Shown here piece by piece: positions 22,470-34,600 of a stretch of DNA of 64,000 bases (the first letter of the stretch is position 1; each line of letters begins with the position of its first letter). A program made the translations under genes and the position numbers. Source of the stretch: Nematostella vectensis (taxonomy: Eukaryota; Cnidaria; Anthozoa; Actiniaria; Edwardsiidae); contig NC_064043.1 in the NCBI RefSeq assembly GCF_932526225.1, forward strand, positions 11,530,085 to 11,594,084. Direction: 5' to 3'. The notes under the pieces are model-generated. The model did not search any database. It saw nothing but the letters and a program-made list of their open reading frames with translations, and was not told the origin of the DNA.

Positions 22470-23318
22470 GAAATTTGAATTTTCTTCACATCTTTGAAAA
22501 TTTTCCTGGCCGCGCGAAAGGAGATTGAATCGAGTGAATAGTTTTGGCGGGAAAATCTGAAACAACTTAATTTCCTTAAATCCGTTTAGAGACGGCAATA
22601 CCACAAAATATTGGCGAATTGTTTTCTATTGCAATGCTACCCACGATAAAGCGCAAAAAGTCGAAATTGTATGCGAAAAAAATAACGTTTTGTTGTAGGT
22701 TTCAAAAACAGCGCGCGCTCGTGAGAATGTCGCCATTCTTGATTGCAAATGCAGCGCGCGCGCACAATGCAAAAACAATTCAAATATTAAAAATTATCTG
22801 CTTAATTTTGCAGATTTGTTTCCTGAAGTTAAATAATCTTTTGACTACCAGATTAAGATATAAAGATGACGGTAAAAGTTGTAACCAGACAACTTCTCTT
22901 CAGCAATAACTAAGAAGACACGAACCGGTTTAGCGCGGGCATTATGTTTTCTCATGTAATTTGGTTGACATCTCGATTTACGTCACAAATGACTGGACCC
23001 GGGCCTTTTAGCTCACGGCCTTTTTCCGAAGGTTGACCAAAATACCTCAATATTACATATTTCAGTTATTCGCGCAAACGCGTGTTTTATAGGGTCCATA
23101 CGAACCACATACCATTTGGAAGATATATGGTTATATGGACTTTAACGTTTGAGGTTTCCGTCGGACCTCCGGAAGTAAACTGGTGACAATGCGGCTTTAA
23201 GCAAATCCCGGTTACACGTCCGCACTACAGACAGCCACATCCTTAATATAACCTGAATATAACCTTGATTATCTTAGCAACTTCAAAACAATAGTCTATT
23301 AACGGGCATGTCTAAAGT

Positions 23319-24345
23319 GTTTACAAGCAAGAGAGCATAAGATAAGAGAAGGACACGCGCCATGTCGATTCCGAATCCGGCTATTTTTAGTAACCACCAC
23401 CCCACCACTGCGCGTGAGGATTTGCTTCTTTTATTTTGTCCTACTCCCCCGCGGGTTGCGTGTTTGTTGTTTTGCCAACACGATAGGAATGAAAAGAGAT
23501 CATGTAAAATAACTCGGAAGAAGAAAACATGTCTAACTTAAGTTACCAAGATTGGCAAATACACTCACAGAAAGCTAAGCGGCGAAGTCAAATGATAAAG
23601 AAAAAAATCGACGAGCGATAAAATGGCTGTGATACTGCGTTTGATTCAAATCCCGACACCAGCTTGTATAATAACAACATAATAATATTACATATAATAA
23701 TAACAACATCAAAGAAATACAGTAATATCTCCCTCTTTATTTTCTCACTTTTACAAAAGCTCAGATACTTCAGCTTGCTGGCTTTGATCATCACAAAAAT
23801 GCATTCCCTCGCTACAAGGATAGTTTATGAAATTTATTTTTCTTGGATTCCTTTTCAATTCACCGGAATATTCACAAAAATCAATATTATATCTAATGTA
23901 TAACTTACAGATTTCGTTTGACCATTAGGAATATAATGAATGTTGAGAAACCACGAAGAAGTAGCAAGTTAGAGCAAAAACGGTGATTGAAACACGAGGT
24001 TTTCCGCTCTTGATTTTGAATGAAGTCTCGTTTTGGAAATCTTGTAATCCTCGAAGTACTACATCTCCTTAATAAACTTCAACTGCCCGTATCCTTGATG
24101 CTAGAATGACATTTTCGATGGTATTTGTGCAAATAGGGTGTTTGTTTTTTTCGGTTTCATGTCACACAATAGCGGCAAACAACAAGATGTAAATGCCAAA
24201 GCGTGGGGTTAGGGTAAGTAAAAATGCTCACGCGCAGTGGTGGGGTGGTGGTTATTAATAAGAGCCGGATTCGGAATCGACATGGCGCGCGGGTAATACC
24301 AAAGTGTCCCTCTCTTATCTTATGCTCTCTTGATACAAGTAAAAA
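23319..24345. mobile_element. long terminal inverted repeat element, non-autonomous
   Basis: Left arm 23319-23410 (GAGAGCATAAGATAAGAGAA, CATGTCGATTCCGAATCCGG, CCACCACCCCACCACTGCGC) reappears as its reverse complement at about 24226-24345. Weaker similarity continues inward (TTTGTTGTTTTGCC against the complement of GGCAAACAACAAG). The internal segment of about 800 bp has no transposase-like frame. Probably a non-autonomous DNA transposon. Confidence 0.75.
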
Positions 24346-24970
24346 AATAAAGCATGAATTTTATAAAAACTTCCGTTTGTTTATTCTTGAGTATTACATT
24401 ATTTTCTTACAGACTTTAGTTGATACCAACCTAAATCTGTTATCAAAGATATCCAACCAAACGTTTAAATTCATTTTAGATGTTATTGCATGTTTGATCA
24501 GTGTGTTAATGTTTTATACAGGGCAAGTCCCCCAAAAAACTCGTCTTTTCTCAATTCCTCACACTTGGCTTCAATGGGTCTTAATTCGCTTTTAGATTTT
24601 TCTTTACGAGATAATGGCAAACTAGAATCTTCTTTGCAGGGTTAATCCCACTGGGTTAATACCGTTTGCCTGCTTTATCTGTGCTTTTTATCTTGTGTGA
24701 AATTTCTAATTAGTTTAAAGCGACCTGACGATGTTTTTAGTAAGGAAAATGCAGCTAACTGCCACTATCATCAATTGTTACTACATATAATACTATCAGT
24801 ATAAAACAAAGGCGCAGAGACATTCAATTCAAACTCAGTTTGAGATCGCTAATGACTACTACTAATAGTAAATGAATACTAATTACTGACAAGCAAAAGA
24901 AAGGACAAAAATGCTTAGACTACCATAGTACAAGGTTCGCCGCGTGCAGAATTTGTTGCGTATTTGTATA

Positions 24971-25209
24971 GCCAGTATATACCTATTTCACAAAAGGTTG
25001 TCAATGCAAATGGCAAATGGCTTATGGGTACTAATTATTCGTAAAAATAAAGGTGTTCCAGCAATGACAGAGCCAAGCATTGGTAACCTTCAATGGATAA
25101 TTGTTTTGATTTATCCATATTCTTCGAGACGCATGGTTACTTTCGATCGTAGAACTGCCATTTGCCAATCGCCATTTGCACTACAACCTATATTGAAATA
25201 GGTGTATGT
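24971..25209. mobile_element. MITE-like element, ~240 bp
   Basis: Imperfect inverted ends of about 46 bp: ATACCTATTTCAC...GCAAATGGCAAATGG on the left; CCATTTGCC...CCATTTGC...TGAAATAGGTGTAT on the right. AT-rich interior, no coding capacity. Confidence 0.65.
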
Positions 25210-25645
25210 GCATTACGTTCAATTAGCTGTTGACGCTGAGTGCTATCTTAAATACGCGTACTTGACAATATTTATTTCACCCGAGCTGAAACTGAAAAGT
25301 ATTTAGTTTCTACTATGGGCTTAACGCAAATATTTTAAATTTAATCGCACCCAGATGGCCATAACTATTAAACGTATCGTTTAATAACTGCTGCGATTTT
25401 GGCACTTCTATTTGGTAGTAAAATCTTTATCGTTAATCTTAATCGTTTCAACGAGCATAAATATTTGATTAATGGTAGAAATAATGAAGCTCTAACTAGC
25501 TGATAAAGACTACCTGATACGTAATGGATACGTGTGGGTCCATTACCGCAAGAAAAATATAAAAATGAGAATATAAAACAGGATAGAGGGTGGCGCATAT
25601 TCAACGTCGTCAATGAAATTCTCGGCAATCCTTTACGGCTAGGAG

Positions 25646-25672
25646 ATGGCCTGCAGCTTTCTTCTTTTACTG
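25646..25672 (+). CDS. gene B exon 1: signal-peptide start
   Basis: ATG in a strong initiation context (purine at -3, G at +4) encodes MACSFLLLL and ends in phase 0 at CTG/GTACGT. Together with exon 2 it makes a classic signal peptide, parallel to genes A and C. Confidence 0.7.
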
Positions 25673-28600
25673 GTACGTTGCCAAAATTAGCTAACAAATA
25701 TGTAAGGAAAAGCCACACTAGGTCTGTGACATAGGCTTCGTTTCTCAAGCACAGGGAGTTTCCGACGTTAAGAAATCTAAACAAAAAATACTTTTCAAAG
25801 TACAAACTACCCCTCCCTTTTCCATTTTTACTGCTTTCCAGTTGATCTTCAACTGCCCGTGGACACATTCACAGAAAAAGAAAACAAATCAAGTTGAAGG
25901 TAATTTACATTACGTCACGTTTTGACGAATTCAGGGCCCTACAACTAAAAAAAAAAAACAGGAAAACAAAAAACATTAAACTGAACTAAAATGTAGAAAG
26001 CAATACAAGAGACGTCAAAGGAAAAGAAATACAAACAATTTGGTAAACCAGAATTTTTATCAATCTAGTTAGAAAATTTAACCAGAATTTTTCAAATCAA
26101 TTAAATCTTCGGATATCTAGCTTTAAAGATTTTAGGGATGGGTCTTTAGAAGAATCGCCCACAATACATTTAGTATCATCAAAGCATTACCACATTGTCC
26201 GATTAAAGACAAATAGAAAATCAAATTAATCAAATTTTACTTTAGTGTTTTTAGTATCGCCTTAGGGCTGTATCAATCTATAGTTTCAGTTATCATTATC
26301 GAAATCAAAAAAGGAAATTCATTTCTTTTAATGTTATCCCAGAATGCAATCGGGCCGATCCGTTCGGAGTGCAGGATCGCTCAAAGATCCCGGATATTCA
26401 CATGACCAGCTCTTCAGAAGACCCAGCATTCCCTGCGCACGATGGTCGCCTAGGCAACTACGGCAGAGCGTGGTGTGCAGCGGTCCAAGATGATAACCAG
26501 TGGCTTTAAATTGACTTCGGCGAGAGAAAGGAAATGCTAGGGATAACGGTAGAAGGAACAGAGTCGGAGTGGGTCTCTCAGTTCTATCTTCAGTATAGCG
26601 TAGACCTGATCACCTGGTATTGCTTTGGAAGCGACGACGAAGCCGAGGTGAGAACACCAAAATGAGGGTGTATTCTTTTTACGGCCCGACGCGGATCCAG
26701 TCAACAAATGATGATGATGATAAAACTGGTGATTATGAAGAGATGATGATGATGATAATGATGATGGTGATGATTATAGTGATAGTGATCATAATGATGA
26801 CGATGATGATGATGATAATGATAGTGACAATAATAATGTTGATGATGATAATGATGGTAATGATGATGATGACGATAGTGATGAAGATTATGATGATGAT
26901 GATAATGATGACAATGATGATGATAATGATGACAATGATGATGACAATGATGACAATGATGATGATAATGATGACGACGACGAGGATGATGCTGGTAGCT
27001 GTTATTCTACTGTTCGATTGCTTACCTTGACAGGTATTGACCTTGACGGAAGGTAGTGGCACAAAGACCATGTTCTCTCGTCCCATTGCTCAATTTGTCC
27101 GCATCAATCCCCAAGCATGGCATGGCAGGATATGTCTACGCACTGAATTCTATGGTTGCTCATTAGTGGCGTCTTCAGGTAAGATAAAGTGCATTGTTTC
27201 ATTATGAAAAACTTGTTATACAACAAAGGAAAATAATGAGTGCAGAAATAAAATCAATAGAATCGAAGCTGATCATTCTTTGAGATCAATACGTTGCCGG
27301 TATAGAGAAGTTTTAGCTCAAAATGTTTTGGATATTTTACTAGACTAGGCACATCTCGTATTTGATTGTCTCTTTCAGGTTTTGACTACCCGTCTCCAAT
27401 GCAGGGACGATGTGACTTAATTCTTACACAGGCCCCAGCGACACTACAGCCAACAACAGCTACCTCCCTCAAACCCGCAACTACTATGCCAGGTAAACAC
27501 ACGTTGTATAATTTTCACTTAAATACACAAAAACTTAAATAAAAAAACAGCAGTTGCATGCAGTATATCAATTTTTTTCGCTTGGCAACCTTAACAAAAA
27601 TCTTCTCTGTCCATCGTCTCTGTCCAATTGCAGAGACAAGAATCAAATACCTCAGGATCAGACTTGGAAGCCACCTTTTGCAAACAGGAGCAGAATTTCT
27701 GGTCGCACTCTTCTTCCATGAGGGAGAGGATGTCCGATACACTTGGAAGATGGGAGATGGTGGTCCAGCGATAGAGCGATCCAGACCCCTCGCCTTTCAA
27801 CACGTGTATCACAGACCTGGAGTGTACCAAATCTCCGTATTCGCTTACAACAGGGTTAGCAACATGACCGATGCTGTGTCGGTCGTCGTTCAAGATACTA
27901 TCGAAGGACTTAAACCATTAAGCACCGTGGCTCCGAAAGAACCAAACGAGAGGTTTAATGTTTCGTGGAATATCGAAAAAGGTAAGCATGACTGACGCAT
28001 TTGACGGCTTGGGGAAAATTCGTAGGCCTTTCAACATAGAGACGACAACTTGCCATTATTGCAAACTTTTTTATTCTAGGGACCAATGTTTCATTCTTCC
28101 TGGAATTCGGCGACGGGACCTCTTCAATGACTATCAAGCAGCTTGGAGCGGGTCCATACTCTATTGATCACGCTTATCTCAACGTCGGACACTTTCTGAT
28201 AAGGGTGACCGCTAGTAATCAAGTTACACCAGAGGTCAGACTGGACTTCGATGTCATCGTCGAAAACAAAGTTGAGGGTTGTACAGCACGGTGGAACTTT
28301 CAGCGGCAGTTCATTCCTGGAAGAAAAGAGATATACTTGGCTATTGGAGAATCTGTAAGCGTCAATGTAAATGTGCTATCGGGAACTGAACCAAAGTACA
28401 ACTTTAATTTTGGTGAGAGTGAAGTAATTAATATGACAAGTGGTATCATTAAGTATGCATTCAAAATTACTGGTAGCTACACCTTATCGGTAACTTGCTT
28501 CAACCACATAAACTCCCTAAGTTATATATACGACCACATGATCGTCATTCAGCCAGATGAGACCATAACGCATTTGTCAATTTCAACCGCCCCTACAGAA

Positions 28601-31600
28601 CTCGGAAGAGCAAGCAAATTCGTATCTTCTAAAGCAACTGGGACAGCATTCATATGTAAATGGACGTTTGGAGACAAAAATGAAGCTACTAGGGATTTCA
28701 CTGATTTCCATGACCCGGTCTATAATCAGTATAGCACAGCTGGCGAGCATTTTGTGTCTTTATGCTGCCAAAACCGACATGGCATTACTTGCGCAAGCAC
28801 ATTGGCTAAAGTTATAGTACGAGTTAAAAACATCACAACGTCTTTGATAGGTCCGTCCATACTTACTAAAGGCTCAATAGCGATTTTTCGAATAGATATC
28901 TCTGGAGGATTAGCTGTTAATTATGGCCTTACTATCTATGGGGGTGGAACGCAGAAGTATTTGGAAAGCGAAGTCACTAGCAATAAGAGTTACGAGTTTT
29001 ACTACCTTTTTGCTCGCAGTGGAAGCTTTGTTATTACCGGGTTTGCTTGGGATGGATGGACCACATTAAACGCCTCTTGCGACGAGCTTATTATAATCCA
29101 AAACCCGATCAAAGATATGACACTGACGTTCCAAACTCCAGTAAGTCTTCAGGACAGTGCTGTTGAATTCTATCTGCGTGTCGAGGGAGAATTCCCTTCC
29201 AATGTCACTTGTCTCTGGGCGTTTGGTGATAATACCAGCGTCTGTACTTATCTAGATTATAACGCAGGAAAACCGCAAAGAGTTGTTCACCATTATAAAA
29301 GCGATGGGATCTTTCATATTTACGTCAACTGCTCAAATCTTGTTAGTGCATATAGTATAAACAAGACTTTATTCATTCACAAGATTGTCAACCCTGAGGT
29401 GAACGTGACTCGTCTGTCCAGCGGCACTGGAACATTCCCATATTTTTTGTCTAATGATCGCGTGCAGTTTTGTGTTACAACACAGAGGTTTGACCAATCA
29501 TACAATTGGGTATGGAGGAATGGAAACGGCTCAGGAAACTTGGACAATCTTCCTTGCGTAATTTATACACTAACTTCGGTAGGTGAGCACGAAATAACAG
29601 TTCAAGTAAATAATCTGCTAAAGAAATTGTCTGCCAAAACAAGAATCATTGTCCAAAAGAAACTGTTCGGGCTAGCCATCAATGCAACTGGAAAGTTTCT
29701 CGCAAGAGAGGAAATCCGTATCTCTTGGTCAGCAGCTGAGATTGGTACAGACACGTGTTACCACCTGAATATGGGCGATGGAAGCAAAAGCGTAGCATAT
29801 GGATCAGTAGCCTGTACCTCAAGGTCACCTGTCTATAACATCAGTAAATGGATGAACATACATTCTTATAGATACCAATTAGATGGTAACTACACAGTGC
29901 TAATCAGCGGCGTAAACCAAGTCTCTCATGTCACCGAATCTTTACTGGTAACAATAAGAAAACGAATCTGTGAAGTAAATGAATTACAAATATTTCCAAG
30001 TGGAAATACGACTTACAAATTCAAGAAAAGAGATGGCTTTGTCATCAGAGCGAAGAACAGCGTGAACTGTGTGCTTTCTGAAAAGGTACTATTTCAATGG
30101 AAGTTACTTACACTGAGTGGCAAGGAACTTTCACTACCCTCAAGCGTAGCTTTCAACAGCACAATGATAAGTGTCCCCGCTAGAGAACTAGACTATGGTG
30201 ATTATTTGGTCAGGATTAAAGCTTCCGTAACTGGTCGAGTAATAACCGAACTGTACGGAGAAGTGACAAGAGAAGACACGGTAACCATAACCATCATTCC
30301 ATCGCGCCTAGTGGCGGTGATTAAAGGAGACAAGAAGCGAGATATTGCTCCAAATTCATTCTTTTCCTTGGATGGCACGCAGTCCTATGATCCCGATGCT
30401 AAGATTCCAACTTATCTCCAGTACCGCTGGTATTGCAGAACTGCAATTAGTGACGGAGCGGAAGTGGGATGCTATAGGATATACCCGAGACCAATTGATG
30501 TTCTCTGGCGGGGATCAGTGTTCTATACGAACTCTGATGACATTACGCGCAGCAGAACGTACATTTATACACTGGAGATTAGTGTAGGCGATAGGGTAGC
30601 ATCTGCACAACAAGAAATATTTGTCACTTTTGGTACCGCTCCCAATATGGAAATAATGTAAGTAAATTTGCCATTTAAATTTAAATGTGAATTAAGTCTC
30701 AGGCGAACACCGAGGATTGGCTGAGGGGAGTGGCGAGGGGCGTCATAGGTATAATATGTAAAAAGGATAGTAAATGAGGACCCTTAACTAAGAAATGACC
30801 TACTATTTGGAGGTCAAGGGCATGAACCGTGCGACCCTTTGTGTATACAGGACTACCTATATCTATCTAAGAAGTGGGCTAGTCGATCTTTTACGTTGTT
30901 AAGATGCTGTTGTGCAACTTGCATTGACTCATTTCCCTCGCCCCTGCTACTTAGGTGTAAGCCAATATGCTCAGGAAGGTTGATGGAGGTCAAACATCTC
31001 GCTCTCTTAAGCAAATGCGCGATCTGTAGTGATATGGATAAGCTGTTCTTCAACTGGCGAGTATTCGACGTAACAGCAGGAAGAAATGTATCTATGAACA
31101 TTCAACCATCGCAGACAAAATTCGGTTTGTCAAGCCAGCGTTTCGAGATTTTCCCAGGGCTATTCATTGCAGACCACGTCTACCGGGTTATTCATCACGC
31201 ATGGTTCGAAGGTGGTGTTTCAGGAACCGCCAACTACACGTTTATGGTTTACAAGAACACTCCCCCACAGCCGGGGAATTGTACAGTTTCTCCGTCCGAG
31301 GGTTTTGCAATGGATACATTTTTCAGAATTAATTGCACAGGCTGGAAAGATCCTGAACAACCTTTGACATACACTTATTATTACACTATGGACGCGATTA
31401 AGACGACGCTGTATTCGGGACCCAAAGAGAGTTGGAAGTTTATGCTACCCGTCACACAAGGCATAGAGAACTCGACTATCCTAGTTATAGCACTTGTCGA
31501 AGATTACTACAAGCTTGGGACAAGTGCATATATGCAAGTTCTGGTAAGTGCTGAAAGGAATTAACTTTCTAGAGAAAATGTGTATTGGCTTAGTCACTGG

Positions 31601-34600
31601 TTTATCCAGGATAGAAATAACCAGCACGCAATAGTCCAGTTTCGAATTCGAAAATGACCGCTAGACAAATTAATTGAGGGCGCATTTTACAGTGTTTGCC
31701 TCGACATGAAGAAAATCATTCATAAATTTTCACAAGAAAACGAAGTTTTCACAAGTACAATTATTGTATAATTTTCAGTATCAGTAGTTTGTCGTTGGAA
31801 TTTGTGAATAACTAACTTCACGCCGTGGCTAACACTCATAAAATGCGCCCTCAATTAATCTGTCTAGCGGTCATTTTCGAATTCGAAACTGGACTTTGGT
31901 AAATAGGTGCGATATTTGAAATATGCTGCAATAGATCTATTATATTGAACATCACGGAGTCATCTTATTACATTTCGAATATTTCTCTTGCTCTTGCTTA
32001 AGGTAAAAAAGCCGAAGCAATATACTGTGTCAAAAATTATGAACCAAGTGAGTCAGCTGGGCGGTAATACTGGTTCCTTTGAAAGTAACAGCAGCGCGTC
32101 TGCCTCGCGTATGAGCGTCCCACAGATTGTCCAGCTTGCAAGTGCAATTACTTACTCCTTGAACCAGGACAGCCAGGCAAAGCGAGAAAGCGGCAACTCA
32201 AGCACAACAAACGAGACCTCAAAAGTCAAGGTAAGAGCACTATGTTTTCAAATGTCCCGTGTGACGGAATACCTGTGGTAATAAACCACGTGACTGGGGC
32301 CCGCCAAGATGGCTGCCAGCTAGACGGTAGTGTGTTTATTTATTGCTTAATTAATGTAATGTGACATTTTCTTTTATAAATTTGACATTTTATAAAAGGT
32401 CCTCTAGGTTCAAACACAAAAACACGATGTTCTGAAATTTGACAATGCTTCTTCTAGGTCCAGATACGAGAGAGAGTAGTCCTTCAGCTCCAGGAGGCTG
32501 TCTCACTGATTCGAAACAAAAGCTCACCAACAGTAACCGACCTTGATCTTGTCAGCAGTGCATTACAAGATGCCACGACTGAAACGAAGGAGCTCTCCGC
32601 GACCGCAGTTGTAAGTAACACCGTCAGCATATCACAGTAAAAACACGCTTGCCTGTGCAGTTAGATCTTATTCGAGCGCTGAGAGCACAACGATAAATAT
32701 TGATGAGTTATGTTCGTACGATATGCAAGAGTTTAGGTTTTATTATCATCAGTCAATCAACCATGCGTCCCTTGTTGTTATCAAGTTGCAAGCACTTTCC
32801 TCATGTTGCAATCATCTTGCAAGCTCTGTCATATTGTTTTAATCATGTTGCAAGCACTGTCCTCTTGTTGCAATTATGTTGCAAGCTCAGTCATATTATT
32901 GCAATCATGTTGCTAGCTCTTTCATATTGTTGCAATCATGTTGCAAGCTTGTTATATTGTTACAATCATGTTGCAAGCTCAGTAATATTATTTCAATCAT
33001 GTTGTAAGCTCTGTCATATTATTGCAATCATGTTGCAAGAACTGTCCTCTTGTTGCAATCATTTTGCAAGAACTGTCCTTTTCTTGCAGCCATGTTGCAA
33101 GATCTGTCGTTGCAATCCTGTTGCATGCAATGTCCTCTTCTTGTAATCATGTTGCAAGTACTGTTATAATGTTGCAATTATGTGGCAAGCTCTGTCATAT
33201 TGTTGCCATCATGTTGCAAGCTCTGTCCTTTATTTTTGTCATCAGGTTTCAAGCATTGTCTTTCTCTGTGTCATTATGCTGCAAGCATTGTTTCTCTTGT
33301 TGTCATAAGGTTTCAAGCCCTGCCTCTCTTGTTATCAGGTCACAAACATTTTGTTTCTCTTTTCCTCATGCTAGTCCTGTCTCTCTTGTTGTCATTAGGT
33401 TTCAAGCACTGTCTCTCTCGAAGGCATCGTAGATGCACTTAAGTCCTCTTGCGCAACAACTGTGAGAGATGCAGTTGCTAGAAAACTGGTCCAAGTTATG
33501 AGTAACATTCTTGAGTCTGCTGGCTTGAAAGAAATGACATCAAAAACTATTGAACAAGAGCGAAGAACGTCAAATGATGTAAAGGTATTGATTTGTTGAA
33601 AGTGTTTAGACGTGTATATGTAGCATACAGAATTATAGGTTGTTCCAAATGATTTAAAGCAACAAAATAATGTTCTATTTCAGAATATGGCTAGAGAATT
33701 GACTGGGAAAGTTTTCCAAGCCCTTCGCGATGTTGGTAGTGTGTTACTATCAAGAGCATCTGTAGGAGATGCGCCTTTACAGATTTTCTCCGCGAACGTA
33801 AACCTAACGCTAGAAAGAAACGACGCATCTTCAATAGGCAATAAATCCGTTACATGTACTAAGGGAAGCGTTAAACTACCACGAACAGAGAGTCTGAACA
33901 TAAATACCAGACAAGAAAATAAGACGATTGATATACAAGTGAGTATGCTACTCTCTTTGAAGTCAATTATCAAATTGATGACAGTTATAAGTCATGTACG
34001 GGATAGACGAGTTTTGATGCTCCTAGCAACAATGCTCCTCCTAGTTCATTATGATTTTTCTGCTTCTTTTTAAGTTAGCAGAGCTGCGTAATCCGTTCAC
34101 ATGGTCTGTGACATCCAAGAACATGACATCGTCGGTGATCGATCTGGTGCTAATGAAAAATGACGGAAGCTCGTACGACGTCCGCGACACAAATGAAGAC
34201 ATCGAACTGAACTTTTTTATCACGAAAAAGCCGGAGGATACAAGCAGAGCACTGCAGTGGTATTGGGTAGTTCAGGGAAATGAGTCAAGAAGGATCCACC
34301 AAATTGACTGGACAAGCCCAGCTACAGCCATTAACATGGAGGTAGCGGTGGAGAGCAGTTCCATTGTACAATGGAAAGTACTATTTAACTTTGGAAAAGA
34401 GCCTTCCTCTAAAGATTATGTTCTGTCATGGTCCTTGACTTCGATGGCAAATACTAGCGGACAGCTGCATACGTTTCCACTAAGGCGAACTTTCCTGCCG
34501 TATCAGGGTTTATACTATGTGTTGATTACTCCAGATCTAACCAAGCAGCAAACACTGTTATGGCGATCAGGAGATTTGAACATTTCCTATGGACTAGGAT

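Larger units (their letters stand above)
22267..25645. other. intergenic region between genes A and B
   Basis: No coding exon is supported. It holds a two-copy 67-bp repeat, a long inverted repeat (23319-24345) and a MITE-like element (24971-25209). No canonical AATAAA lies close behind the gene A stop. A motif CCGGAAGTAAACTGGTGACA near 23170 recurs near 51440 in gene C, suggesting another old dispersed repeat. Confidence 0.55.

Noticed and set aside
23600-23670. GATTCAAATCCCGACACC resembling a tRNA B box
   Set aside because: No A box at proper spacing and no cloverleaf; not a tRNA gene.
24224-24595. 123-codon + strand frame in the A-B intergenic region
   Set aside because: Partly made of the inverted-repeat arm; no similarity and no splice support.
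25368-25868. Reverse-strand 166-codon open frame
   Set aside because: No recognisable similarity, and it overlaps the well-formed signal-peptide exons of gene B on the + strand.
26620-27086. Met/Ile-rich frames on both strands
   Set aside because: Products of the ATG/GAT microsatellite in gene B intron 3.
27558-27633. Alternative ATG (MQYINFFRLA...) reading into gene B exon 6 that would bypass the TAA
   Set aside because: It lies in the intron before a good acceptor, its N-terminus is only weakly signal-like, and there is no promoter evidence. Worth remembering only if transcripts start there.
32700-33442. Cys/Leu-rich + strand frames of up to 148 codons
   Set aside because: Translations of the ~31-bp minisatellite; the real exon here is 33399-33584 in a frame set by its neighbours.
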